DNA of 64,000 bases from Galeopsis tetrahit (taxonomy: Eukaryota; Streptophyta; Magnoliopsida; Lamiales; Lamiaceae). The DNA lies in the NCBI GenBank assembly GCA_963675135.1, contig OY776120.1:14970001-15034000 (forward strand). The letters are read 5' to 3'. Every line of letters starts with the position of its first letter. Positions within the stretch are counted from its first letter, which is position 1. The notes beneath the pieces were generated by a model. It had not been told where the DNA came from and made no database searches. It saw only the letters and a program-made list of their open reading frames with translations. Below are positions 18,788 through 31,041 of this stretch, one piece after another. Position numbers and translations under genes: made by a program.

Positions 18788-20112
18788 TGTAGGTCCCAAA
18801 GGTTGAGTTAATATCGAGGGAAGCTAAAGAAAATGTCTAGAGGGGGTGAATAGACTTTTCTAAAATCTTTCGATATATCAGAATTACGATGTGCGGAATA
18901 TGAAATTAACAATGAGCCCAATTAAGTTTATACTCAATCCTTTAAAATCCAAAAACTCTGTTCTATACTCAACTAATCTAGTTTAGAAGTGTAGTTAAGT
19001 AATTAGACAATTAATCAATTAAAACCAACAAAAACAGTAAAGTAAACAACACAAACGATTTATAGTGGTTCGACAACTTGTCTACATCCACTCTCACAAC
19101 CCAGTTGTGATATTCTTATTAACTCGTCCAATGGAGTAATATGTTCTTGTAGCTTTAAGTCCCAAGAAATAAGACTTAGATCTTCTCGACAACACTACCA
19201 AGTGCCTCTTCGATCTAACTAGCTATTTTACAAGTAACTAGCAACTTGAAACAGTAAACGAAAATAAAACTTCTCTTCGTTCAGTAGTAGCCTTCTTCGA
19301 TCTTCACTTGTCTTGCGTAGCTTCACTTTCTGAACTTCAATCTCTGAGAGTATTTTCTTCAATAATGCTTTCGTATGCAGTCGTATCCGTATTCTCAGTA
19401 GTCCCCGAATGATAAACACCTTGAGGTATTTATAGACTTTCAATTCCAAGAACTTTCAGTTGTGTAACAACCTTTTCTTGAAAACTAACTTGTAACTGAT
19501 TCTTTTTATCCTTTCACGCGTTTCTTCAGTTAATTAGTTATTCCTTAACTAACTCTTCAATCTTTATCTTCAACACGCTTTTGTAACTAACTTCAAGTTG
19601 ACCTGTCTTGTTGAGTTGTGCACCTGTCTTGTCCTTAAGTAGTAGACTGCGTCTTCTACTTGTCTTGTGCAGTAGACTTCTCCAGATTACAATCATAGAA
19701 CTAATCTAGTCCTATCATCTAATCCTAACAAGACTATTACATTACATTAAGCTCTTGTTATAAAGCTTAGTCAACTTAGAAAGCTATACAAAGAATCTTT
19801 CTATTACATTCAAAATTTTGAGCTCTATACAACAATCATTCATAGCTCAATAACAATCTAATCAGTTAATATAAACAAATATGAAGTAATCATTCGATAT
19901 CAATTATAAGTACTTGTCTTTTCATATGTTAACTCATGTGAACTAGTACTTGTCTTGTGAACTCTACTGATCTTGTTCAAGATGATTTCAACTTAACTAG
20001 ACTAGATTAGTCAACACTTAGAAAATATTCAAGTCTACTTTTGGCTTATCAAAACTTCATTTTTTATCTTTCATTAACATTTAGAACTTGTTTTAGGATT
20101 CATATCCCAACA
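18788..20112 (-). repeat. Internal LTR, copy B
   Basis: 1,325 bp, one G shorter than copies A and D in the G-run near its 5'-window end. Shares several variants with copy C (for example TTTTGAG where A and D have TTATGAG), so B and C are the closest pair among the LTRs. Confidence 0.9.
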
Positions 20113-20314
20113 ATTTCCCCCTTTTTGATGAAGCCAAAACTACTTGAATCTTTTCATAATAGTAGACTAGTTAAGTAGTTATCTTGTCTTAAACATCAAA
20201 ATAGTACTTTATCTTTTCATTCATTCAAAATATGATCAGTAGATATTACACATACTAAATCAAAAAAACTTAAGTAATTAGAGCAAAAAAAACTAAGTAA
20301 TCAGAGCAGATAAT

Positions 20315-22114
20315 CTAATCTGAAAGAGTACCTCCTTCTGGGTTTGGAACACAGAATGCATCAAGGAGTCTCCTGTGAATAACTCTGATATGATCTTCAT
20401 CATCAATCTTCTCTTTATCTAGCAGCTCCTCTTCGAATTTCTTGATCTGGTTAAGATCAACTCTTTTTCCTGAGCTGGTCATAGGAGTCTTCCATTTCGG
20501 AAAGATCGGTATCAGAATGTTGAAATTTGCGGCGGCTGATATCCTCATAACCAAATTCCAAAGCAATTTGTTTTGACCTTCCATGAATTTGTCAAACATG
20601 GCATACAACTCATCTGGACTTTCAGACTCACCATATTTTCGAATAATCCAATGATCCAGTTCCCATTGCCTCTTCACTTTGAGCCATTCTTGACGATGCT
20701 CTTTGTCAATGAAGTAGTCAATGAACTGATCTTCCATTTCTTCTTCATCAGCCTTCAGCTTCTGCAACCTTGCAATATGTTTTTCAACTTTCTTCTTGCT
20801 TGCATAATGACTCTCATCATGAGGATCAGCAATCTTCTGCTTCTTCTCAACTGCAGCAATTTCTTCAGTTCCTTCAAAAACTATCTTCCTCTTAGACCGT
20901 CTGGTCTGAATCTCAGCTTCTGGAGATGCAACACTTTTGCCCTTCTCCAATCTTTTGAGCTCATCAGCTTCAGCTTGCTCCAGCTCTGCAGTTTTAACTA
21001 GCCTCCTTTTAGGCCTCCTTAGCTCTTGCATAGCAGTAGCAGCATCCTTCTCTTCTGGTTCAGCACTCAGCTTAGACAAGCTAACTTGTTCTACTCTACT
21101 TGCCTCTTCCCCCTTTTTGGCTTCATCATGTGCCTTAAGAGTGAAAAGACTTGTAAAGCGAGTCATTTCTTCCTTTACTGCCTGCTTCATTGCTTCAGCA
21201 GCTAGCTCTATCTGTCTTTGATGTGTCTGATCACGACTCATCTTGTCTAGGCGATCAGCAGTAGACTCGAGCTTCTTTGAATTAATAGCCAACTCGTCTT
21301 TGAAGTGAGTAGCTGTCTGGCGAAGTAAGGTGTTTTGCTTTGTTAGCTCGGAGAGAATGGCTTGAGAGCGTACCAACTGAGCTTGTGCCTCCCTCCTCTG
21401 CTCATCTGCTATCTCAATCTTAACACGGTAAAGACGTTCCATCTTGCCAGATTCTTCAGCCAACGATCTAGCAAATGAGATAGACTTTTTCTCAGAAAGT
21501 TCAACTTGTTTCTGTAAGAACCTTTCAACTTCTGCATACATCTCTGCTCGGAAAGTTGAGTCCATCTTGTTGACTTCTCCAACAATCAATTCCCTTGAGC
21601 TGTCAACAAGTGATTGGTTATGTTCTACCAATACATCCTTCACTTTCGAGTGCAAGAACTCTTCTATCGCAGAATGAACAACTTCTTTCAAGTCTGACTT
21701 CAGCTCGGCAAGATAGCCTATAGGGAATCCTTGAGTAGATGACTGGGCTTCAACAACCACCTCTTCCTGAACTTTCTCTACAAGTTCCTCTTCATTAAAC
21801 ATAACAGCGTCCAGGAATTCATCATCTTCTTTTCCAAATTCAAAAGAATCAACTTCTTCTGAACTGTCAGCCTCAGCTTCAGAAGGTTCCAAGGTTTGAA
21901 CAGCAACATCAACAAGTTCTGCCTTCTCTTCTTCCACTAGCTCAGTCTGAGTTCCAATATCAGACGAGAACTCTTCAACCAGAATTCCATCAGAAATATT
22001 CAATAGCCTCTTTACAAGATCAACTAAGGCTTTTGGCGGAAATAGTTCGGAATGATCCTTAACACCACTATTTTCTTTATAAATACATTTACTGACAGTC
22101 CAATTTACACTCAT
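20315..22114 (-). CDS. Chimeric ORF (copy B)
   Basis: Same structure as the ORF at 16626-18425: ATG at 22114 in duplicated flank, crossing the duplication junction in frame, about 600 codons. It differs by only two visible residues near the C-terminus (TSSGK for TSPGK, PNPEGG for PNLEGG). No premature stop. Coiled-coil body, basic clusters and C-terminal domain are as in copy A. Confidence 0.6.
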   Translation of the reverse strand: MSVNWTVSKCIYKENSGVKDHSELFPPKALVDLVKRLLNISDGILVEEFSSDIGTQTELVEEEKAELVDVAVQTLEPSEAEADSSEEVDSFEFGKEDDEFLDAVMFNEEELVEKVQEEVVVEAQSSTQGFPIGYLAELKSDLKEVVHSAIEEFLHSKVKDVLVEHNQSLVDSSRELIVGEVNKMDSTFRAEMYAEVERFLQKQVELSEKKSISFARSLAEESGKMERLYRVKIEIADEQRREAQAQLVRSQAILSELTKQNTLLRQTATHFKDELAINSKKLESTADRLDKMSRDQTHQRQIELAAEAMKQAVKEEMTRFTSLFTLKAHDEAKKGEEASRVEQVSLSKLSAEPEEKDAATAMQELRRPKRRLVKTAELEQAEADELKRLEKGKSVASPEAEIQTRRSKRKIVFEGTEEIAAVEKKQKIADPHDESHYASKKKVEKHIARLQKLKADEEEMEDQFIDYFIDKEHRQEWLKVKRQWELDHWIIRKYGESESPDELYAMFDKFMEGQNKLLWNLVMRISAAANFNILIPIFPKWKTPMTSSGKRVDLNQIKKFEEELLDKEKIDDEDHIRVIHRRLLDAFCVPNPEGGTLSD

Positions 22115-22476
22115 TTTCTTTATAAATACGTCCACTGACACATCAATTCACACCCACATTTTTTATAAATACACACACTGACAGAAACTGTACCTGGTCA
22201 TCTTCACCGGGAAGTTTCCGGCCACTCCAGGCCGCGGTCGGACGCTACAATTTACGACAGTCTTAATCTTTAAATATTTTCTATTTTTTTGAATATTCTT
22301 TAATAATTATTATGAGTTAATGTTATTTCGTATTACTAAATGCAATAATATATGGTACTACATCAACAAAAATACTATAAAAAAATGTTTTACTACATAA
22401 AAGAATATGTATTAGTACTACATAAAATAGTTTGTGTTATTATTACATGTAATATTAATGTGTTTAACTACATATG

Positions 22477-23801
22477 TGTAGGTCCCAAAGGTTGAGTTAA
22501 TATCGAGGGAAGCTAAAGAAAATGTCTAGAGGGGGTGAATAGACTTTTCTAAAATCTTTCGATATATCAGAATTACGATGTGCGGAATATGAAATTAACA
22601 ATGAGCCCAATTAAGTTTATACTCAATCCTTTAAAATCCAAAAACTCTGTTCTATACTCAACTAATCTAGTTTAGAAGTGTAGTTAAGTAATTAGACAAT
22701 TAATCAATTAAAACCAACAAAAACAGTAAAGTAAACAACACAAACGATTTATAGTGGTTCGACAACTTGTCTACATCCACTCTCACAACCCAGTTGTGAT
22801 ATTCTTATTAACTCGTCCAATGGAGTAATATGTTCTTGTAGCTTTAAGTCCCAAGAAATAAGACTTAGATCTTCTCGACAACACTACCAAGTGCCTCTTC
22901 GATCTAACTAGCTATTTTACAAGTAACTAGCAACTTGAAACAGTAAACGAAAATAAAACTTCTCTTCGTTCAGTAGTAGCCTTCTTCGATCTTCACTTGT
23001 CTTGCGTAGCTTCACTTTCTGAACTTCAATCTCTGAGAGTATTTTCTTCAATAATGCTTTCGTATGCAGTCGTATCCGTATTCTCAGTAGTCCCCGAATG
23101 ATAAACACCTTGAGGTATTTATAGACTTTCAATTCCAAGAACTTTCAGTTGTGTAACAACCTTTTCTTGAAAACTAACTTGTAACTGATTCTTTTTATCC
23201 TTTCACGCGTTTCTTCAGTTAATTAGTTATTCCTTAACTAACTCTTCAATCTTTATCTTCAACACGCTTTTGTAACTAACTTCAAGTTGACCTGTCTTGT
23301 TGAGTTGTGCACCTGTCTTGTCCTTAAGTAGTAGACTGCGTCTTCTACTTGTCTTGTGCAGTAGACTTCTCCAGATTACAATCATAGAACTAATCTAGTC
23401 CTATCATCTAATCCTAACAAGACTATTACATTACATTAAGCTCTTGTTATAAAGCTTAGTCAACTTAGAAAGCTATACAAAGAATCTTTCTATTACATTC
23501 AAAATTTTGAGCTCTATACAACAATCATTCATAGCTCAATAACAATCTAATCAGTTAATATAAACAAATATGAAGTAATCATTCGATATCAATTATAAGT
23601 ACTTGTCTTTTCATATGTTAACTCATGTGAACTAGTACTTGTCTTGTGAACTCTACTGATCTTGTTCAAGATGATTTCAACTTAACTAGACTAGATTAGT
23701 CAACACTTAGAAAATATTCAAGTCTACTTTTGGCTTATCAAAACTTCATTTTTTATCTTTCATTAACATTTAGAACTTGTTTTAGGATTCATATCCCAAC
23801 A
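22477..23801 (-). repeat. Internal LTR, copy C
   Basis: 1,325 bp, near-identical to copy B. In the inferred pre-duplication element one of the three 3' LTR copies was the original. Copy C is contiguous with the coding part of the element, copy A with the outer target site. Confidence 0.9.
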
Positions 23802-24003
23802 ATTTCCCCCTTTTTGATGAAGCCAAAACTACTTGAATCTTTTCATAATAGTAGACTAGTTAAGTAGTTATCTTGTCTTAAACATCAAAATAGTACTTTA
23901 TCTTTTCATTCATTCAAAATATGATCAGTAGATATTACACATACTAAATCAAAAAAACTTAAGTAATTAGAGCAAAAAAAACTAAGTAATCAGAGCAGAT
24001 AAT

Positions 24004-27000
24004 CTAATCTGAAAGAGTACCTCCTTCTAGGTTTGGAACACAGAATGCATCAAGGAGTCTCCTGTGAATAACTCTGATATGATCTTCATCATCAATCTTC
24101 TCTTTATCTAGCAGCTCCTCTTCGAATTTCTTGATCTGGTTAAGATCAACTCTTTTTCCTGGGCTGGTCATAGGAGTCTTCCATTTCGGAAAGATCGGTA
24201 TCAGAATGTTGAAATTTGCGGCGGCTGATATCCTCATAACCAAATTCCAAAGCAATTTGTTTTGACCTTCCATGAATTTGTCAAACATGGCATACAACTC
24301 ATCTGGACTTTCAGACTCACCATATTTTCGAATAATCCAATGATCCAGTTCCCATTGCCTCTTCACTTTGAGCCATTCTTGACGATGCTCTTTGTCAATG
24401 AAGTAGTCAATGAACTGATCTTCCATTTCTTCTTCATCAGCCTTCAGCTTCTGCAACCTTGCAATATATTTTTCAACTTTCTTCTTGCTTGCATAATGAC
24501 TTTCATCATGAGGATCAGCAATCTTCTGCTTCTTCTCAACTGCAGCAATTTCTTCAGTTCCTTCAAAAACTATCTTCCTCTTAGACCGTCTGGTCTGAAT
24601 CTCATCTTCTGGAGATGCAACACTTTTGCCCTTCTCCAATCTTTTGAGCTCATCAGCTTCAGCTTGCTCCAGCTCTGCAGTTTTAACTAGCCTCCTTTTA
24701 GGCCTCCTTAGCTCTTGCATAGCAGTAGCAGCATCCTTCTCTTCTGGTTCAGCACTCAGCTTAGACAAGCTAACTTGTTCTACTCTACTTGCCTCTTCCC
24801 CCTTTTTGGCTTCATCATGTGCCTTAAGAGTGAAAAGACTTGTAAAGCGAGTCATTTCTTCCTTTACTGCCTGCTTCATTGCTTCAGCAGCTAGCTCTAT
24901 CTGTCTTTGATGTGTCTGATCACGACTCATCTTGTCTAGGCGATCAGCAGTAGACTCGAGCTTCTTTGAATTAATAGCCAACTCGTCTTTGAAGTGAGTA
25001 GTTGTCTGGCGAAGTAAGGTGTTTTGCTTTGTTAGCTCGGAGAGAATGGCTTGAGAGCGTACCAACTGAGCTTGTGCCTCCCTCCTCTGCTCATCTGCTA
25101 TCTCAATCTTAACACGGTAAAGACGTTCCATCTTGCCAGATTCTTCAGCCAACGATCTAGCAAATGAGATAGACTTTTTCTCAGAAAGTTCAACTTGTTT
25201 CTGTAAGAACCTTTCAACTTCTGCATACATCTCTGCTCGGAAAGTTGAGTCCATCTTGTTGACTTCTCCAACAATCAATTCCCTTGAGCTGTCAACAAGT
25301 GATTGGTTCTGTTCTACCAATACATCCTTCACTTTCGAGTGCAAGAACTCTTCTATCGCAGAATGAACAACTTCTTTCAAGTCTGACTTCAGCTCGGCAA
25401 GATAGCCTATAGGGAATCCTTAAGTAGATGACTGGGCTTCAACAACCACCTCTTCCTGAACTTTCTCTACAAGTTCCTCTTCATTAAACATAACAGCGTC
25501 CAGGAATTCATCATCTTCTTTTCCAAATTCAAAAGAATCAACTTCTTCTGAACTGTCAGCCTCAGCTTCAGAAGGTTCCAAGGTTTGAACAGCAACATCA
25601 ACAAGTTCTGCCTTCTCTTCTTCCACTAGCTCAGTCTGAGTTCCAATATCAGACGAGAACTCTTCAACCAGAATTCCATCAGAAATATTCAATAGCCTCT
25701 TTACAAGATCAACTAAGGCTTTTAGCGGAAATAGTTCGGAATGATCCTTAACACCACTATTTTCTTTCTGTTCCATCTCCCAATCCATAAAATTGGAGAT
25801 TCCACCCATACCTTGAATAACCTCGAAAAGATCGTCGGTTGAGGATTTCTTAAGTGCAAACTAGGTGCATATCCTAAGAAGAATCTCAAACTGCTGTGAC
25901 GCGTAGTCTACTTCGAGAGTTGAGAGCGTTCTCTTCAAATTCTTGGTCACCCGGGCACGAATTCGCTTCTCCCTCAGACACATCGGATAATATACAAGGG
26001 AATTAAATCTAACATCAGACGGGGTCTGAGCAGGTGGGGTCCCTGTCTCAGTTGTTGCAGTGGCAACTGGCGTATTGTTTGAAGTAGATGGGTTGGAGGG
26101 TTCAACATTTTCTGTTGAGGTAGAAGGAATATGGACTGTGGTTTCTGGGGGCTCTAATGTATCTTGGTGTGGTGTGACAACTGTCGGAGTATCAGTTGTG
26201 TCAATTATGGGAGTGTTTAGGGGATGACTGGCTCTCAGCGATCGTGCTGCCAGTACTTGTGAGGTTGGGGGTACAGGTCGAGGCCTAGATCGATGTGACC
26301 TAGCCTTGGTTCGAATAGCAGGAAGAGAGAGAGGAATTGAAACAGATTGAGTAGAGGTACCAACCTGTGAACTCGACTCGACTGGACGAGTAGGCGATCC
26401 AACTCTTACGAGAGTGTACATTTCAGGAATTTGTTCACTCGACTCCTTCTCTTGTTGCGACTCTTCATCTGACTGAGTCTTTTCTGAGTCATATGCACTG
26501 GACTCTGCTTTCACAACTTCTTCTGATTCTTCATCATTTGACTCGTCTCCTGAAGAACTAGACGAAACTGCATATGGCATCAAATCCATCGGATTCATCT
26601 CAACTTGCCTAGGAGCAGCTGGTCTAGCGGTGACTTGCTTCCTCATGGCCTCCTTCTTCAAATAGAACTTCAAGGGATGAAATGATTTTCCTTTACTCCA
26701 TTCCGTCTTGTTTGGCATTAACAAGGGAAGTAGAATGCTTAACTTGTTTCCATATCCAACAACATTTGAAACCACCCAATTTCGAGTATCAGTATCAACT
26801 CGAACACTTTTCTCAAAGTACATGATTCGATCTGCAATCAGCTTGAACCAATTTCCTTCAGTAATTCCATCAAAAATAGCAGCCATCACCCTTGCTTTAA
26901 CAAGAGTAACAGAATCATGAGAACCAGTGGCACATAGCAGAATTTTGCTGGCTATGTCCAGTAGAGTTCGATACTTTTCAAGAAGATCCATCTTCTTGAC

Positions 27001-27435
27001 TGCGGGGAGCTTGCCATCCGGTTTTAACCTCAACTTCCTTCCACAAAATATACCTAGATATCTTGCTTCTTGACCAGCTGCGTAAGTTTCCACATCAATA
27101 GTTCCAATGGGCAACTTCAGATGCTCAAACATGGCTTCTCGAGTGATTTCCACCCGATTTCTTCCAAGAAACGATTCAATCACATCTCCTTGTCTGGTGG
27201 CGTTGGCAAAGAACTCAAGAACCTCTTCCTCCAAGACGACTTGAGGAAACGCCTCCAAGTAAGGTTTCAAGCCACATCTACTGCATTTGGTCAAGATCTC
27301 CGAATTTCCATCAGTGTGTTTGCCTTTGAAGAACACTGAAGGTTCAACATGCACTTTGTTTTCTGATATAAATCTGCCGAGGTCGAACCTAGCTTGCATG
27401 TTAGTCCTTACATCAAAAATAGAGATAATCGTCAT
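24004..27435 (-). pseudogene. Sirevirus-like extra ORF (env-like position), two in-frame stops
   Basis: From ATG at 27435 to the stop at 24004 is one frame of about 1,143 codons, broken by TAG at 25861-25863 and TAA near 25420. The N-terminal third (to about residue 260, FDLGRFISENKVHVEPSVFF to LKFYLKKEAMRK) looks globular. Then comes a Ser/Thr/Pro/Glu-rich linker (about 290-500), an acidic section, a long coiled-coil-like section and the C-terminal domain shared with 16626 and 20315. Sireviruses often carry an extra ORF here, sometimes called env-like; I see no clear signal peptide or membrane segment supporting an envelope role. The CAA-to-TAA change near 25420 is unique to this copy. Confidence 0.75.
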
Positions 27436-28309
27436 AGGGATAGTTTTGAGTAAGAATCAAGGATTGAAAATCACAAGAAATAGTGAAAGCTAGAATTGGA
27501 GAATTAGGAAAACGTGGGATGAGTAGTGTGTAAGTGTTGAATTTTGTTAACACTCGAATTTTGAATCAATGGTGAAGATTGAAACCGAATGATCCAACGG
27601 TTGGGACTCTTGGTATTCAGTTACGGAATCGAGACAATAATGTGTTTTGATATTGTAAAATTTGGAATCCACCTTTCCTATTGGTTAAGACAGAAGAGTG
27701 AACTCATCTGACCTAGGATAGTAGGATTTGGCGCGAACTGGGTGTATACACCTCATTAAAATAGGAGTGTATAAATCGAGTTCTAGGGTTTTCAAAAAAA
27801 TATCAAAATACTATAATATTCTTAATTCACATTTTATTAAACACTTAGAGTATTTCAGGTTCAAGTGAGCACTTATCTTATCTGTTCGAGTCTATCCAGA
27901 ACAGACGAGTAGACTTAAGCACACAAGACGAGTTCCCCCTACGGCTGTGCTTGTCTATTTGAACATCGAACGCTTATACAAACCTGTCTTATCTTGTGCG
28001 ACAGATAGTCGAGTAGAATAAATAAGATGACTAACAATTTAGCTTAATGGTCAAGGATCAAACAAGATGACTATTAACAAACTAAAGAGTCAACATAAGG
28101 TTCTTCAAGAAATCAAAGATTCCCCCTTAAATGTTTATTCCCTTAGTATTACCCTCAGCTTTACCAGCTTCCTCATCGGGTTGTTTGGTCATCTTGTCTG
28201 ACCTTGTATACCTGTCTTATGAGTGAGTAGACGAGTGCTCTGCTCTTTTGTGGTAACTTGTATATTTCTCCTTTCTTCTTAGAAACGTACCTGTCTGGTT
28301 AGTATATTG
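27436..28309 (-). other. Spacer between pol and the extra ORF
   Basis: About 870 bp of non-coding element sequence. It likely holds the leader of the extra ORF. No motif recognised. Confidence 0.5.
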
Positions 28310-31041
28310 CTACATACTAGTAGGATCAAGATCAATTAGTCCTAGACTAATGCATAATTCACGAAAACGAGCCTCAGCTAATGGTTTTGTGAAAATGTCA
28401 GCTCTTTGCGAATCAGTATGAATATTTTCCATGCGAATATCCTTCTTTTCTTGTTCGTCTGGATCCATCTTGTAAGTAGGTAGCATAGGTACGCCAGTGG
28501 ACTTGCATGTCTTAATACCATACTTGTCTAGTAGATTTCGAGTATACTTTGCTTGATTTATGAAAATCCCTTCTGGGGTCTGTTTTACTTGAAGTCCAAG
28601 AAAGTAGTTCATTTCACCCATCATAGACATCTCAAATTTACTTTGCATGAGTGTTGAAAAACTTTCACTCAGCTTTTTGTTAGGTGAACCAAAAATGATG
28701 TCATCTACGTAAATTTGGACGAGTAGAATGTCTTTCCCTTCTTGTCTTCTGAACAAGGTTCTATCGACCTTGCCCTTAGTAAAACCATTTTCTAATAGAA
28801 AAAGAGAGAGAGAGTATCATACCAGGCTCTTGGAGCTTGCTTTAGTCCATATAAGGCCTTCTTTAATCTGTAAACTTGGTCACCTTTGACTTCGAAACCT
28901 GGAGGTTGTTCAACATACACTTCTTCCGCAAGAATACCGTTAAGAAATGCACTTTTAACATCCATTTGATATACGGTAAATTTCATGTGAGCAGCATATG
29001 CAAGGAACAATCGAATGGCTTCTAGTCTAGCAACAGGAGCATAGGTTTCATCATAGTCTATGCCTTCAGCTTGTGAATAGCCTTGGGCGACTAGTCTAGC
29101 CTTATTCCTAACGACTAAATCATTCTCATCTTTCTTATTCTTGAAAATCCATCGAGTGCCAACTACATTATGATGTTTCGGTCTATCGACAAGTTCCCAG
29201 ACGTCGTTTCGAACAAACTGGTTCAACTCGTCTTGCATAGCGATGATCCAATTGCTATTAGCCAATGCTTCTTTAACGGTCTTAGGCTCGATAGATGAGA
29301 GGAAACAACACCAGCAAAACAAAGATGGACTAGGTTGTTCTTGTGACTCAAAGAGTTGTCGTCTAGTCTTTACACCAACAGTAGAGTCACCAATGATATT
29401 TTCAGTGTTATGCGTAGATTTCCATGTATTTCTATTCTTAACAGTAGCACTATCATCTATATCATGTACAACATCATGCATGTCAACATCATTTGTATCA
29501 TCAACAGATTTACATGGGGTGGATGAGTCAACTAGAGCAGGCATGTCTACTGGTCTAGTAGACTTACCTTGAGCACTTGCCTTTTCTTTGTCATCTGATT
29601 CGAGAGCTTTCATGAATGGATTGTATGCTTGAACGGATTCATATACCTCTGAATCTTTGTCAGATTCGATAGTTAGCTCAGTAACTTTCTCACTGATCTT
29701 GTTGGCAGACGTGTCCTGTTGAGATTCATCGAAAACCACATGTGGTGTTTCTTCCACACATAGGGTAGAGTAGTTGAATACTCTAAATGCTTTGCTAGTC
29801 GAGGAGTATCCTAAGAATATTCCCTCGTCTGCTTTAGCATCGAATGCATTCAACTTGCTTTTCCCATTGTTATGGATAAAACACTTACAGCCAAATATAT
29901 GGAAATATGAAACTTTGGGTTTTCTACCTTTCCATACCTCATAGGGCGTCTTACCTAGTGCTTTATTGATGGCACTTCTGTTTTGTGAGTGGCATGCAGT
30001 ATTGATAGCTTCTGCCCAAAACTTCTGAGGAGTATTATACTCTGTCAGCATGGTCCTGCAGGCCTTCTTAAGAGTTCTGTTCCTTCGTTCTGCTACTCCA
30101 TTTTGTTGTGGTGTCCTTGCTGCACTAGTAAGGTGTTGGATGCCACGCTTAGAACAAAATTCTTTAATATAACAGTTAATGAATTCAGTACCCTTGTCAC
30201 TACGGATCTTGACAATGGACTGATTCTTCTCAACTTGAATCTTCTTCAACAGATCAGGTAGAAGTGTTTGTGTATCACTTTTCTTGTGTAAGAAGACTAC
30301 CCAAGTGAACTTAGAATAGTCGTCTACCACAACAAGTGTGTACCTTCTACCGTTCAAAGTTGGAGGAGTTATTGGGCCATGTAGGTCCATATGTAGGAGT
30401 TCGAGAACTCTACTTGTTGAGAGGGATGGAATAGATTTAAAGGAACCTTTTACCTGTTTACCTTTCTGACAGGACGTGCATACATGTGACTTGTAGTAGA
30501 CTTCATTGGGAATACCTTCCACAAGGTAGTCTCTGGCTATCTTATTAAGAACCTTAAAGTTTAGATGACAGAGGCGTCTATGCCAGAGCCAGCCAAGTTC
30601 TTTAGGATTCTTAGTAAGTAGGCAGCTGTCCCTCGGACAACTGTTCCAGTTTACTATGTACACACTTCCTTGTCTAATGCCGACCAGTAGTACGGTATGA
30701 GTCCTCTTGTCAATGATTTCACATTTGCGACTCTTGAACTGCACCTTGTATCCACGATCACAGAATTGTGAAACAGAGAGTAAATTGTATTTCAAGCCTT
30801 CAACATATGAGACATCTTGGATCTCTATGTCTCCATTCCGAATGTAACCGAATCCTTTGGTAACAGCAGTGGAGCTATCGCCAAATATTACTTTAGGTAC
30901 TTCTTGCTCATGATAACTTGATAATAAGGCCTTAGTACCAGTCATGTGGTGCGAACAACCACTGTCTATGTACCAGGTTTCTCCCACTGAGCCACCCTTC
31001 TTGTATAGATCTAGTCGACCCTGCATTAGATGATATTTCAT
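28310..31041 (-). pseudogene. Copia pol: protease, integrase, reverse transcriptase, RNase H mostly deleted
   Basis: Two frames. 31041-28792 holds the protease motif (WYIDSGCSHHMTG), the GAG-pre-integrase H/C region, the integrase core (LLHMDLHGP, IRSDKGTEF, QNGVAERRNRT) and the first half of reverse transcriptase (WIFKNKKDEND, ARLVAQGYSQ, QMDVKSAFLNG, YGLKQAPRAWYDTL). The frame then shifts in a CT/T-rich run at about 28800-28815. 28756-28310 continues with the catalytic IYVDDIIFGS. After KMDPDEQ it jumps straight to IHTDSQRADIFTKPL, so almost all of RNase H, normally about 180 residues, is deleted. The 3' end of the usual pol stop region is present. It cannot supply RNase H itself. Confidence 0.85.

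Larger units (their letters stand above)
14702..25767 (-). repeat. Direct tandem triplication of a 3.69-kb unit (flank + LTR + 3' internal region)
   Basis: Three head-to-tail units: A at 14702-18389 (3,688 bp), B at 18390-22078 (3,689 bp), C at 22079-25767 (3,689 bp). Each contains 396-398 bp of sequence outside the retroelement, a whole LTR, and about 1.97 kb of 3' internal sequence. Units differ by few substitutions. Junctions A/B and B/C fuse element sequence ACTATTTTCTTT to flank sequence ATAAATACATTTAC. Both parental sequences share TTCTTT (14696-14701 and 25762-25767), pointing to a microhomology-mediated tandem duplication followed by unequal exchange. Without the two extra units the element would be about 12.66 kb. 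Confidence 0.9.

Noticed and set aside
18788..23801. Reading the internal LTRs as separate solo LTRs or separate elements
   Set aside because: They lack their own independent TSDs; each has the same flank and internal sequence as its neighbour, as expected of a tandem duplication.
24004..27435. Calling the Sirevirus-like extra ORF a true envelope gene
   Set aside because: No clear signal peptide, membrane segment or cleavage site is visible; only its position after pol resembles env.
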